This document shows positions 1 to 6,602 of a stretch of 12,800 nt of DNA, in pieces. The notes under the pieces were generated by a model that did no database searches, had not been told where the DNA came from, and saw only the letters and a list, made by a program, of their open reading frames with translations. Location: the NCBI GenBank assembly GCA_934098435.1, contig CAKOOV010000017.1, forward strand, positions 1-12,800, given 5' to 3'. Made by a program: the position numbers and the translations under genes. This stretch comes from an uncultured Bacilli bacterium (lineage in GTDB: Bacteria > Bacillota_I > Bacilli_A > RF39 > UBA660). Numbering within the stretch: position 1 is the first letter of the stretch; every line of letters starts with the position of its first letter.

Positions 1-32
1 TTAATTAAGCTAAGTAAACTTATCTTAATTAA
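1..32. repeat. Near-perfect palindrome (14 of 15 arm pairs match)
   Basis: Arms 1-15 and 18-32 are inverted copies around a two-base AA centre. The outer arms are TTAATTAAG and CTTAATTAA, the inner arms TAAGT and ACTTA, with one mismatch (C10 against T23). No T-tract follows (AAAAGTATCC), so it does not look like a + strand terminator. It could be a protein-binding dyad, a recombination site or part of a longer element cut by the window edge. Function unknown. Confidence 0.5.
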
Positions 33-102
33 AAGTATCCAAGATACCTATTATATATAAGCAGTAGATATATACTAGTATTATTTTAGTAGTTATATTT
101 AT

Positions 103-150
103 TTTGACAATTAAACTGAAAAATACCAAAATATCAGTATGTTTGTCAAA
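103..150. repeat. Imperfect inverted repeat upstream of the acidic small ORF
   Basis: TTTGACAA (103-110) is the exact inverse of TTGTCAAA (143-150). A second inner pair, ACTGA (115-119) and TCAGT (134-138), lies at matching distance, with a loop of about 14 bases. Only a few bases between the two arm pairs fail to match. It lies about 60 bases upstream of the -10 box of the next gene, with no T-tract. It may be an operator or a remnant of a mobile element; neither can be decided here. Confidence 0.35.
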
Positions 151-207
151 TAGATATCCAAATAAGAGTAGAAAAATAATCGTATAGTCATACATAACAA
201 AAAACTA

Positions 208-216
208 TGATATAAT
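208..216 (+). promoter_or_regulatory. Extended -10 promoter of the acidic small ORF
   Basis: TGATATAAT is a TGn plus a perfect TATAAT box. No good -35 hexamer lies 16-18 bases upstream, which fits an extended -10 promoter. Transcription would start near 222-224, so the leader before the ATG at 236 is only about 13 bases and begins close to the AGG of the presumed ribosome site. Confidence 0.6.
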
Positions 217-235
217 AATTTCAGGTTGTGATACT

Positions 236-418
236 ATGTGTTTAATATGGAACTTAATAAAAGCATTTGCAGAGACAGAAGATGATAATAAAAAAGATAA
301 TAATGATTTAGAAGATTGGCAAAAAGAATTAGTAAAAGAGAATAGATATGATACATTTAATTTTGAAGAGGAAGAACTAGAAAATGATGACTATTATTCT
401 GAGGATGATGATGAATAA
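236..418 (+). CDS. Small highly acidic hypothetical protein (60 aa)
   Basis: I do not recognise a named family. The N-terminal dozen residues are fairly hydrophobic (MCLIWNLIKAFA), and the rest is strongly charged, with 23 Asp/Glu against 6 Lys/Arg. The tail from about residue 42 is nearly all acidic and aromatic (EEEELENDDYYSEDDDE). The ATG at 236 follows a weak AGGTTGTG ribosome site and an extended -10 box at 208-216; this promoter is the best argument that the ORF is real. Acidic tails of this kind occur in small proteins of phages and conjugative elements, and some acidic small proteins mimic DNA, but nothing here proves either role. There is no partner gene in an operon; the next gene has its own promoter at 457. 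Confidence 0.55.
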   Translation: MCLIWNLIKAFAETEDDNKKDNNDLEDWQKELVKENRYDTFNFEEEELENDDYYSEDDDE

Positions 419-456
419 GAAATTTGTCAAAATATATTGAATAAATAAAAATAATT

Positions 457-465
457 TGATATACT
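457..465 (+). promoter_or_regulatory. Extended -10 promoter upstream of the cysteine-rich gene
   Basis: TGATATACT is a TGn plus TATACT, one base from consensus. Transcription would begin near 472, so the leader of the next gene would contain the whole terminator-like hairpin at 484-531. A TTGTCA at 424-429 is too far upstream to be the -35 hexamer. Confidence 0.45.
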
Positions 466-483
466 TAATTTAGTTAAAGAAAG

Positions 484-531
484 ACGCTAGTACAGGTCTA
501 TTTAATAGATTTTTTGTGCTGGTGTTTTTTT
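484..531 (+). terminator. Terminator-like hairpin, possible leader attenuator
   Basis: ACGCTAGTACA (484-494) pairs with TGTGCTGGTGT (515-525) over 11 bp, three of them G-U. Inside, TCTAT (497-501) pairs with ATAGA (505-509) around TTA. A run of seven T (525-531) follows at once. As RNA this is a classic intrinsic terminator on the + strand. It may end the acidic ORF transcript (stop at 418). It also lies between the -10 box at 457-465 and the ribosome site at about 536, so it could act as an attenuator of the next gene or define a short RNA of about 60 nt. Confidence 0.65.
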
Positions 532-549
532 GTGGTAGGGTGATATAGA

Positions 550-1092
550 ATGAAGAAAAAAATAATAGTAATTTTAGTGTGCATTATACTATTGATGCCA
601 TTAAAGGTTAATGCAACGAGAGGTTGTTGTTCTCATCATGGTGGTGTTAGCGGTTGCAGTAGTTCTGGAAGATTGGTTTGTAATGATGGTACTTTAAGTC
701 CTGGTTGTACATGTACACCAACAGTTACCTATACTTATGGGTGCACAGACAAAAATGCAAGTAATTATAATTCTAGTGCTAATAGAGATGATGGAAGTTG
801 TATCTATTATACATATGGATGCACGGATGAAACAGCAAAGAACTATAATTCATCAGCAAATAAAGATGACGGAACCTGTGAATATTATGTACTAGGATGT
901 AAAAATCCATCAGCAGATAACTATGATCCGAAGGCAGAGGTGGATGATGGAAGTTGCATTATATCCACTAGTAAAAATATTGATGATAATGATAGTGAAG
1001 ATGAAAAGGAGAGTGATAGTTTATTAAAAACAATCTTAGGTATAGGAGTAATATCAGGAGGAGTATATTTGTATAAAAGAAAACATAAATAA
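550..1092 (+). CDS. Secreted, membrane-anchored cysteine-rich repeat protein
   Basis: A 180-residue surface protein of unknown function. Residues 1-22 are a signal peptide: MKKK, a hydrophobic core, then a likely cleavage after VNA. Residues 25-55 are a small cysteine-rich module (GCCSHHGGVSGC, then GRLVCNDG, then GCTC) of a kind I recall from short secreted bacterial proteins. Residues 64-136 hold three copies of a GCTDxxAxNYNxxAxxDDGSC motif, each with two Cys and acidic residues suited to a disulfide-closed, possibly calcium-binding loop. This repeat is familiar from secreted proteins of marine Bacteroidetes and some phages. After an acidic linker (141-157), a C-terminal TM segment (about 160-176) ends in KRKHK, so the protein is probably anchored facing outwards. 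There is no LPXTG motif. The start follows AGGGTGAT at 536-543. Disulfide-rich surface proteins are unusual in low-GC Gram-positives, which may suggest transfer. Confidence 0.8.
   Translation: MKKKIIVILVCIILLMPLKVNATRGCCSHHGGVSGCSSSGRLVCNDGTLSPGCTCTPTVTYTYGCTDKNASNYNSSANRDDGSCIYYTYGCTDETAKNYNSSANKDDGTCEYYVLGCKNPSADNYDPKAEVDDGSCIISTSKNIDDNDSEDEKESDSLLKTILGIGVISGGVYLYKRKHK
739..957 (+). repeat. Three 78-bp in-frame repeats coding GCTD...DDGSC units
   Basis: The units start at 739, 817 and 895, exactly 78 bp (26 codons) apart. The motif Gly-Cys ... Asp-Asp-Gly-Ser/Thr-Cys recurs at residues 64-84, 90-110 and 116-136. Copies 1 and 2 are clearly similar at DNA level. Copy 3 has diverged more (GCKNPSADNYDPKAE), consistent with old duplication. 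Confidence 0.85.
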
Positions 1093-1342
1093 AATTTTAG
1101 ATATATTAAGCAATGATGAAATTAATTATTATTTAGATAAAAAAGGTAAAATATAAAAAGAAAACTATTTCGTTTGTAAGGTTTAATAATTGCTGATTTC
1201 CAACAGAAAAAAGATCATAAATAGATGCTAAGACATTTAAAAAAATCAATATATGATTTCGTTAAGAAATTAATTTTATGTACAAAAATAGGCGTTTAGT
1301 TAGAATTCTTTATGGAAAAAATGGTAAAAAATAAAATTTTAA
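1093..1342. other. Gene-poor stretch with possible coding scraps
   Basis: No gene can be supported here. Two short stop-free scraps look protein-like but lack ribosome sites. One is the 1091-1156 frame, ending in DEINYYLDKKGKI. The other is an 18-codon ATG frame at 1278-1334, ending in RILYGKNGKK. They may be remnants of a decayed gene. No convincing terminator follows the cysteine-rich gene. Confidence 0.3.
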
Positions 1343-1351
1343 TGATATAAT
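1343..1351 (+). promoter_or_regulatory. Extended -10 promoter of the TAG-interrupted membrane gene
   Basis: TGATATAAT, identical to the box at 208-216. The start point would be near 1358. A strong AAGGAG ribosome site (1360-1365) and an ATG at 1374 follow, so the gene beginning at 1374 has intact expression signals. Confidence 0.6.
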
Positions 1352-1373
1352 ATATAGTCAAGGAGATGATATT

Positions 1374-1889
1374 ATGAAATCATTATTTGACTATATAAAC
1401 AGTAATAGTTTTTTAGCTACTTTAATAGGAGTTGTTGATGGTTAGATATTAAATTTTATTTCTATGATGTATTTTAATAATAAAGAAGAAAAATTAGATA
1501 AAAATGATAAATTAAAGGATGAATATAATTCCATATCGAAAGAAATATCTGATAAAGAAAATAAATATTTAAACAATGTTTTTATCGCTAAAGATTCTAA
1601 TAAAAATAATAATATAAAATTTATATCCAGTGTATGGATGTTTGTACTAGTAGGAATTATATTACCCTTTACAAAGGATAAAATAAAAAGTAAAAGAACT
1701 TGGATCAATTTTTGGGGTGGAATATTTTGTTTAGTGTTAGCTAATTTGTTTGGATTTATAGGATGCAAAATACCAACTATAATAAATGTTATATTAAATG
1801 CTATTTTATATCAAATTATAATGATATATTTAGCTTATACGACTGCAACGACTGTAACGAAAAATAACTTATTTAACAGCGGTAACTAA
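1374..1889 (+). pseudogene. Small multi-TM membrane protein interrupted by in-frame TAG
   Basis: The ATG at 1374 has a strong AAGGAG site eight bases upstream and opens a frame of 23 codons ending in TAG at 1443-1445. The same frame continues without shift through ILNFIS and an ATG at 1464 to a TAA at 1887-1889. Ignoring the TAG gives a coherent protein of 171 codons. It has an N-terminal TM segment spanning the TAG (residues about 13-32), a Lys/Glu/Asp-rich hydrophilic stretch (33-80), then three TM segments (about 83-100, 111-133, 134-157). The downstream ATG at 1464 has no ribosome site, so the 141-codon part is unlikely to be an independent gene. The simplest reading is a recent nonsense mutation. 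Amber suppression or a sequencing error are alternatives. The family is not recognised; small proteins with this layout often sit in phage or plasmid regions. Confidence 0.6.
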
Positions 1890-2000
1890 ACTCAAAAGGT
1901 AGAGAATTCAGTTATCATTATAAAGAAATGATTGGGTATTAAGATAAATGTTTTAATAAATTAAACCCTATGTATTTGTTAATTATATAATAAAAATTGC

Positions 2001-2037
2001 TATACGAATTCTGTATATTCTTCTTTTGTGATATAAT
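2001..2037 (+). promoter_or_regulatory. hamA promoter with a dyad over the -35 region
   Basis: TGATATAAT (2029-2037) is an extended -10 box, with a start point near 2044. Upstream, TATAC (2001-2005) and GTATA (2013-2017) form an inverted repeat around GAATTCT. The -35 position (about 2009-2014) falls inside this dyad, so a bound protein would block or aid RNA polymerase. The promoter is well supported; the operator is a guess. Confidence 0.5.
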
Positions 2038-2067
2038 AATATTCAAAATTAAATTTTTGCTAGTATT

Positions 2068-2076
2068 AGGTGGTGG
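2068..2076 (+). promoter_or_regulatory. hamA: Ribosome binding site that sets the hamA start at GTG 2082
   Basis: AGGTGGTGG lies five bases before GTG 2082. The in-frame GTGs at 2070 and 2073 lie inside this ribosome site and have none of their own, so the longer reading frame from 2070 should be shortened by four codons. Confidence 0.65.
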
Positions 2077-2081
2077 TTTTT

Positions 2082-3026
2082 GTGAATTACGAAGATTTCA
2101 AGATTTTAAATGATCTAAAAACATATTTTGATGAGAATTGTAAAGAATTAGTATTTGCTAATGAAATGCCTTTAGAAAATGATAATAGAGCAAAAATGTA
2201 TTATGTTAATGCAGATGCTATTACTGAAAGAAATAATTATAAAAAAATATTTCAAGAATATTTGTTGTTGTATGCTAGAAGTTATGAAAAATTGAGATAT
2301 TTTAAACATCAAAGTGATGATTTGTCAGTAGATTTAATCGACTATGGAAAGGATATTTGGAATAATGATGGTTTGATAATAACTGGTGATATTAATTCAT
2401 CTGGTATATTTGGAGAATTATTTAACGACTTTTATTTAAATATAGTAAAAAATGAGAATATTTTATTAACTTATTCTAGCAAAAGAGGATTTGCAGAAAA
2501 AAATATTAAAGGTGTAGATGTTGTCGGGTGTATTTGCGAAAATAAAAAATTAACACTCATTTATTCTGAAAGTAAATTTGTACAAAGTGCATATGATGCG
2601 CAAAAATATTTGAGAGATGATATTAAAGGAAAAGAGACTGAACCATCTCATATTACAAGTGAATATATTAATAAATTCAGTAGTTTTCTATTAGATAAAA
2701 ATCATTCGTTATATAAGGATTCGACGGAAAACATGGAGATAATAATAAATAACATAGATTTAATAAATGATAAAATTTATAATAAAGAAAAACCTATAGA
2801 TATATTTAATGAACTAGAAGTAAAAATAAGATTTGTATTTTTTGCGGTGTATAAAGATAATAAATTTACTGCAGCAGAAAGAGAAGATTACTTTAATAAT
2901 ATTCTTTCAGATTTTAATAGTCAAATTATTAAAACAGGATTAAAAAAATATGATGTTGAAATAGTTTTAATTCCTATAATTAATAAAAGTACGGAAATAA
3001 AGGAGTATATGTGTAAATGGGATTAA
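2082..3026 (+). CDS. hamA: HamA-like DUF1837 nuclease of the Hachiman defence system
   Basis: Probable effector nuclease of Hachiman, about 314 residues from GTG 2082. The middle of the protein carries the features I associate with DUF1837/HamA: GEL near residues 111-113, the patch RGFAEKNIKGVD with Asp146, and ESK at 163-165. This gives a D...ExK pattern typical of the PD-(D/E)XK nuclease fold. The C-terminus has an alternating beta-like stretch (VEIVLIPII). The reading frame overlaps the next gene, a helicase, by 10 bases, so the two are translationally coupled; a DUF1837 gene followed by a large SF2 helicase is the defining Hachiman layout. In characterised systems HamA is held in check by HamB and degrades DNA when HamB meets aberrant DNA. 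That behaviour is known of the family and inferred here. Codon use is very AT-rich, like hamB. Confidence 0.8.
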   Translation: MNYEDFKILNDLKTYFDENCKELVFANEMPLENDNRAKMYYVNADAITERNNYKKIFQEYLLLYARSYEKLRYFKHQSDDLSVDLIDYGKDIWNNDGLIITGDINSSGIFGELFNDFYLNIVKNENILLTYSSKRGFAEKNIKGVDVVGCICENKKLTLIYSESKFVQSAYDAQKYLRDDIKGKETEPSHITSEYINKFSSFLLDKNHSLYKDSTENMEIIINNIDLINDKIYNKEKPIDIFNELEVKIRFVFFAVYKDNKFTAAEREDYFNNILSDFNSQIIKTGLKKYDVEIVLIPIINKSTEIKEYMCKWD

Positions 3027-5380
3027 CAAGAATAGATGTTTTAAAAAAAATAAATACTTATTCGATGACCGATAATAAAATGGGATTAATTCAAATGTTG
3101 TGTGAAATATTTGAAAATGAAGAATTTTTATTAAATAATTTAGATATAGTGCAAATTGCTATAGAAATTGGAGAACTTTATGGATATAATGAATATTTAA
3201 AAAAATATAAAGAAAAATTAGAAATAAAACATATAGTTTCAACAAGTTCAGTTTTAAGAAAAATAATGTTTACTAGTTTGTATGACAAAAATGTGATATT
3301 TAATTCTGGACAATTATCATTATTAGAAGAAATAAAAACAAATAAAAGAATATTTATTTCTGCACCAACATCGTTTGGGAAAACAAGCCTTATTTTTGAG
3401 CATATATATTTGAATTATCAAATTTACGATAATATATGTGTAATCGTTCCAACAAATTCCTTGGAAGAAGAATTATTCTATAAATTTTTATTGTTTAATA
3501 GGAAAACATATAATAAATATAAAATATTGACTAGTCCTCATAAAAATAAAGGAAATTCTCTATATATACTTACGCCAGAGAAATATTTGTTATTAAATGA
3601 AAGTGATAATATTAAATTCGATCTTATAGTTATAGATGAGTCTTATAAAATTGAAGAGTCTGAAGATGAAATAAAATATAATATAGATGATATTTTAAAT
3701 ACTCGCTCAAGCAAATATAGAATGGTTTTCGAATTATGTGGTGCTTCTGACTCTAAATTAATTTTTCTTTCTCCTTATACCTATAATAAAAGTGAGTCTA
3801 TATTAGAATTTTTTAACAAGTATGATGTTACATTTGTTGATAGAACTTATAATTATGTAGGCCATCAAATTGAAGACGTTTCAACTCAGACGAAAGCACA
3901 AAAATTGTTTAATACAACTAATATATCATATAAGTCTAATGCGGCTGGTATTATTAAGGCTATGACAATATTGCCTTATTTAAATGATAGTACTATCATT
4001 TATGTAATGTATCCGGCTGAATTAAAAAAAATCTTACCTTTAATTAATAATGATATAACAGAATGTATAAATACAAACGATAGATTTAAGAAATTTTATG
4101 AACATTTAGTAAATAATTATACATTTGATAATAGCAATTGGTATGTATTAGAGGCATTAAAAAAAGGAGTGGGGTTATATATATCACCAATACCAAGGTA
4201 TATAAAAAGAGAAATATTAAATTTATTTAATGAAGGATTTTTAAAAGTCTTAGTGGTAACTACAGCATTTGCCGAAGGAGTAAATAGCTCCGCTAAAAAT
4301 ATTATAATAACAAATGAGATTGCTGGAGCTAACAAGAAAATGACTAATCTTGATATGTTAAATTTAAGTGGTAGAGCGGGTAGATTTGGTAAGTATAGTA
4401 AAGGGTATATTTATGCTGTTAAAAATACGATAAGTGAACGATTAAAAGAAGCAGAGAAAAATGGGGTAACAATTACTAATTCAAATTATGAGTTTCCTAA
4501 AAATGGTAAGTTAAGAAGTGATTATGAAATAGATATTATTGATGAGAAATGGTTAACTAAAGAGGAAATTGACACAAAAAAAGAAACAGATAGAAAAATG
4601 ACCGAATATGGATTAACTGATGAAGATTTAAGAATTTCTCTGTGTACGTCAAGAAATACTAAATTAATTTTATATAAATATTTTTGTGAAACAAATCAAA
4701 AAGAAAAAAATGGTGAAAGATATCAAGTTATAAAAAATTTATTGGCTTCAGATAGAAATGACGTTATAAAATCTTTAGAATACGTTTTTTATGAAATAAA
4801 GACTGCTGGTATTAATATATATTCTGATACAGGAGATATACAAGCCTATAGCAAGAATGAAAAATTTCTATGGGGAATATTTTATGCAATTCATTCATCG
4901 GGAAATATCAAAGATATATTAAAAAGAAGAAAAGAATATATTTGGAACGAATATAATAGCATTATTCCGAAAGATATGGAAATCTCATCTAAAAATATAG
5001 AAAAAATTTTAGAATTATCTGGTAAGAAATGGTTATCTGAATTTATTTCAGATGGTAAAATAGATGATTTTAAATTATATAATAATGCATTTAAATTTAT
5101 TTCAAGTATTATAGAATATAGAATACCTTTTTATATCGGGTTATATGTTTCAATTTTTAAACTATTTTCTAAAAAAAATAATTTTGATTATATATTTGAT
5201 TTTGATATAGTTGATATTTCAACCTCATTAGAAAATAAAAATATTGATGAAAAATATAGTAACATGTTAGAATATGGGTTGTCATTAGATATGGTTAAGA
5301 AAATAATCAAAAATGAGACGTTAGATGATTTTGAAAAACTTATGTTAAATGATTACAAATCTATATACGAACAAGAATGA
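3017..5380 (+). CDS. hamB: HamB-like SF2 helicase of the Hachiman defence system
   Basis: A 787-residue helicase, the presumed DNA sensor and partner of HamA. The visible SF2 motifs run in order: a Q-motif-like FNSGQLSLL (95-103), Walker A APTSFGKT (116-123), motif Ia IVPTNSL (143-149), Ib TPEKY (186-190), motif II IDESYK (206-211, DESY in place of DEAH), motif III-like LSPY (251-254), motif V near TTAFAEGVN and motif VI LSGRAGRFG at about 448-456. The remaining 330 C-terminal residues are helical and match no domain I know. About 90 N-terminal residues precede the helicase core. The ATG at 3017 sits within the hamA end, 11 bases after AGGAG. The length fits HamB. An intrinsic terminator overlaps the stop codon. 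An unrelated DNA-repair helicase is less likely, because of the fused gene order with the DUF1837 gene. Confidence 0.8.
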   Translation: MGLTRIDVLKKINTYSMTDNKMGLIQMLCEIFENEEFLLNNLDIVQIAIEIGELYGYNEYLKKYKEKLEIKHIVSTSSVLRKIMFTSLYDKNVIFNSGQLSLLEEIKTNKRIFISAPTSFGKTSLIFEHIYLNYQIYDNICVIVPTNSLEEELFYKFLLFNRKTYNKYKILTSPHKNKGNSLYILTPEKYLLLNESDNIKFDLIVIDESYKIEESEDEIKYNIDDILNTRSSKYRMVFELCGASDSKLIFLSPYTYNKSESILEFFNKYDVTFVDRTYNYVGHQIEDVSTQTKAQKLFNTTNISYKSNAAGIIKAMTILPYLNDSTIIYVMYPAELKKILPLINNDITECINTNDRFKKFYEHLVNNYTFDNSNWYVLEALKKGVGLYISPIPRYIKREILNLFNEGFLKVLVVTTAFAEGVNSSAKNIIITNEIAGANKKMTNLDMLNLSGRAGRFGKYSKGYIYAVKNTISERLKEAEKNGVTITNSNYEFPKNGKLRSDYEIDIIDEKWLTKEEIDTKKETDRKMTEYGLTDEDLRISLCTSRNTKLILYKYFCETNQKEKNGERYQVIKNLLASDRNDVIKSLEYVFYEIKTAGINIYSDTGDIQAYSKNEKFLWGIFYAIHSSGNIKDILKRRKEYIWNEYNSIIPKDMEISSKNIEKILELSGKKWLSEFISDGKIDDFKLYNNAFKFISSIIEYRIPFYIGLYVSIFKLFSKKNNFDYIFDFDIVDISTSLENKNIDEKYSNMLEYGLSLDMVKKIIKNETLDDFEKLMLNDYKSIYEQE

Positions 5381-5406
5381 TGGATTTAGAGATCTATCAT
5401 TTTTTG
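5376..5406 (+). terminator. Intrinsic terminator overlapping the hamB stop codon
   Basis: ATGATGGAT (5377-5385) pairs with ATCTATCAT (5392-5400) over 9 bp with one G-U and a six-base loop. Six T follow (5400-5405). The stem includes the hamB TGA stop (5378-5380). This should end the hamAB transcript before the methyltransferase operon. Confidence 0.7.
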
Positions 5407-5433
5407 TCTAAAATTGCTAATTTAGTGATATAT

Positions 5434-5474
5434 AGGTCAATTTTTGTGTTATAATTATTATAGACGCAGGTCAA
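5434..5474 (+). promoter_or_regulatory. R-M operon promoter flanked by AGGTCAA direct repeats
   Basis: TGTTATAAT (5447-5455) is an extended -10 box with a start near 5462. A perfect AGGTCAA repeat lies on each side, at 5434-5440 and 5468-5474, 34 bases apart, so both face the same side of the helix at roughly three turns. R-M operons are often autoregulated by a methyltransferase or a control protein. No separate control gene is visible here, so a methyltransferase could bind these repeats (inference). A strong AGGAGGT site (5478-5484) follows. Confidence 0.5.
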
Positions 5475-5488
5475 CTTAGGAGGTAGTT

Positions 5489-6589
5489 ATGTTAAAGTTA
5501 GCAACAGCTTTTAGTGGTATTGGTGCCATTGAACAAGCATTAAAGAGATTATCAATTGATTATCAAATAGAGTTCGCATGTGATAATGGAGATGTTGAAA
5601 TAGATATAGATCATAATAAAGAATTACAAAAGGTAAAGAAAATGAAAGATGTTAAAGAAAAAAGGTTATATGTCGAAAATTTATATAAAACATTATCAAG
5701 AAAAACAAATTTTGTAGAGCAAGCTTATAAAGCGAATTATGAAGTGCAAAATGACAACTTTTTTTATGATGTAAAACTTTTGGATGGTAGTGATTTTAAG
5801 AATAAAATAGATTTATTTGTAGGTGGTAGTCCATGTCAAAGCTTTTCTGTAATAGGTAGTCGTGGTGGACTTGAAGACGCAAGAGGAACTTTGTTTTATG
5901 AATATGCAAGACTGGTTAAAGAAATTCAACCTAAAGTATTTATATATGAAAATGTTTATGGTGTTCTTACACATGATAAGGGCAATACTTGGAAGGTAAT
6001 GCAAAACATTTTTGATAATCTTGGATATTATTATAAATGGCAAATATTAAATGCCAAGGATTATGGAATACCACAAGGTAGGAGAAGATTATATGTTGTC
6101 GGTTTTAGAAGTAAAGAAGAATGTGATAGATTTGAATTCCCAAAACCTATTGAATTAAAATATACTATGCAAGATTTACTTGTTGAAAACGTTAAAGAAG
6201 GTAATTTTTTAAGTGTTGATGGAAAATTACAAATAACAGACAAGATTGGAGAAGAGCCGGAAGAAAAATATTATTTATCTGAAAAATTAAAAAAATATGT
6301 AATGTGTCCAGGCACAAAAAACTTTATGCATCAAAATGCAGAAATAGATTTACCTATAGCTAGAGCGTTGTTATCTACTCAAGGTAATTCACATAGAGCA
6401 AGTGTTAATAATTATGTAACAACAAATGGAAGAATAAGAGCTCTAACTGTTAGAGAAACTTATAGATTAATGGGATTTCCTGATGATTTTAAAATTGTAG
6501 TTTCAAAGGCTCAAGCGTTGAAGCAAAGTGGTAATTCTATTGTTGTTGATGTTTTAACAGCCATTTTAAAAGAAATATACAATTTATAG
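5489..6589 (+). CDS. DNA cytosine-5 methyltransferase 1 of the R-M operon
   Basis: Transfers a methyl group from S-adenosylmethionine to C5 of cytosine in a specific DNA site and so protects host DNA. All m5C motifs are present in order in 366 residues: motif I FSGIGAIEQAL (8-18), motif IV GGSPCQSFS (112-120) with catalytic Cys116, motif VI ENV (154-156), motif VIII QGRRRLYVVG (196-205), motif IX RALTVRETYRLMGFP (317-331) and motif X QSGNSIVVDVL (346-356). Motifs I and IV are about 35 residues further apart than in the next gene, because of a charged helical insertion near residues 45-80. I recall this arrangement in other Bacillota methyltransferases. The target-recognition region (about 225-315) contains HRASVNNY, shared with the next gene. 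The ATG follows AGGAGGT by four bases. First gene of a three-gene operon. Confidence 0.93.
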   Translation: MLKLATAFSGIGAIEQALKRLSIDYQIEFACDNGDVEIDIDHNKELQKVKKMKDVKEKRLYVENLYKTLSRKTNFVEQAYKANYEVQNDNFFYDVKLLDGSDFKNKIDLFVGGSPCQSFSVIGSRGGLEDARGTLFYEYARLVKEIQPKVFIYENVYGVLTHDKGNTWKVMQNIFDNLGYYYKWQILNAKDYGIPQGRRRLYVVGFRSKEECDRFEFPKPIELKYTMQDLLVENVKEGNFLSVDGKLQITDKIGEEPEEKYYLSEKLKKYVMCPGTKNFMHQNAEIDLPIARALLSTQGNSHRASVNNYVTTNGRIRALTVRETYRLMGFPDDFKIVVSKAQALKQSGNSIVVDVLTAILKEIYNL

Positions 6590-6602
6590 GAGGAAGTGAA
6601 TT

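Noticed and set aside
1056..1092. LPXTG-type sorting signal at the end of the cysteine-rich protein
   Set aside because: A TM helix and a KRKHK tail are present, but no LPXTG-like pentapeptide precedes them.
1278..1334. 18-codon ATG frame ending in RILYGKNGKK
   Set aside because: No ribosome site and too short to judge; kept only as a possible gene remnant in the 1093-1342 note.
1442..1768. Antisense reading frame of 108 codons under the TAG-interrupted membrane gene
   Set aside because: It mirrors the + strand frame in AT-rich DNA, has no ribosome site, and its product looks like the complement of the real membrane protein.
1867..1922. Hairpin GGTAACT with AGTTATC after the membrane gene as terminator
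   Set aside because: Loop over 20 bases and no T-tract after the stem.
4117..4335. Minus-strand frames within hamB, the methyltransferases, the HNH gene and the Bce genes
   Set aside because: All lie wholly inside well-supported + strand genes, lack ribosome sites and show no recognisable motif.
1374..5380. Recoding of TGA as Trp (Mollicute code)
   Set aside because: TGA ends hamB and the response regulator exactly where families end, and Trp is written TGG throughout.
2082..5380. Reading the pair as a generic repair nuclease and helicase, or part of the R-M system
   Set aside because: The 10-base overlap, the GEL...D...ESK pattern in the first protein and the SF2 helicase of about 790 residues match Hachiman better, and a terminator separates it from the R-M operon.
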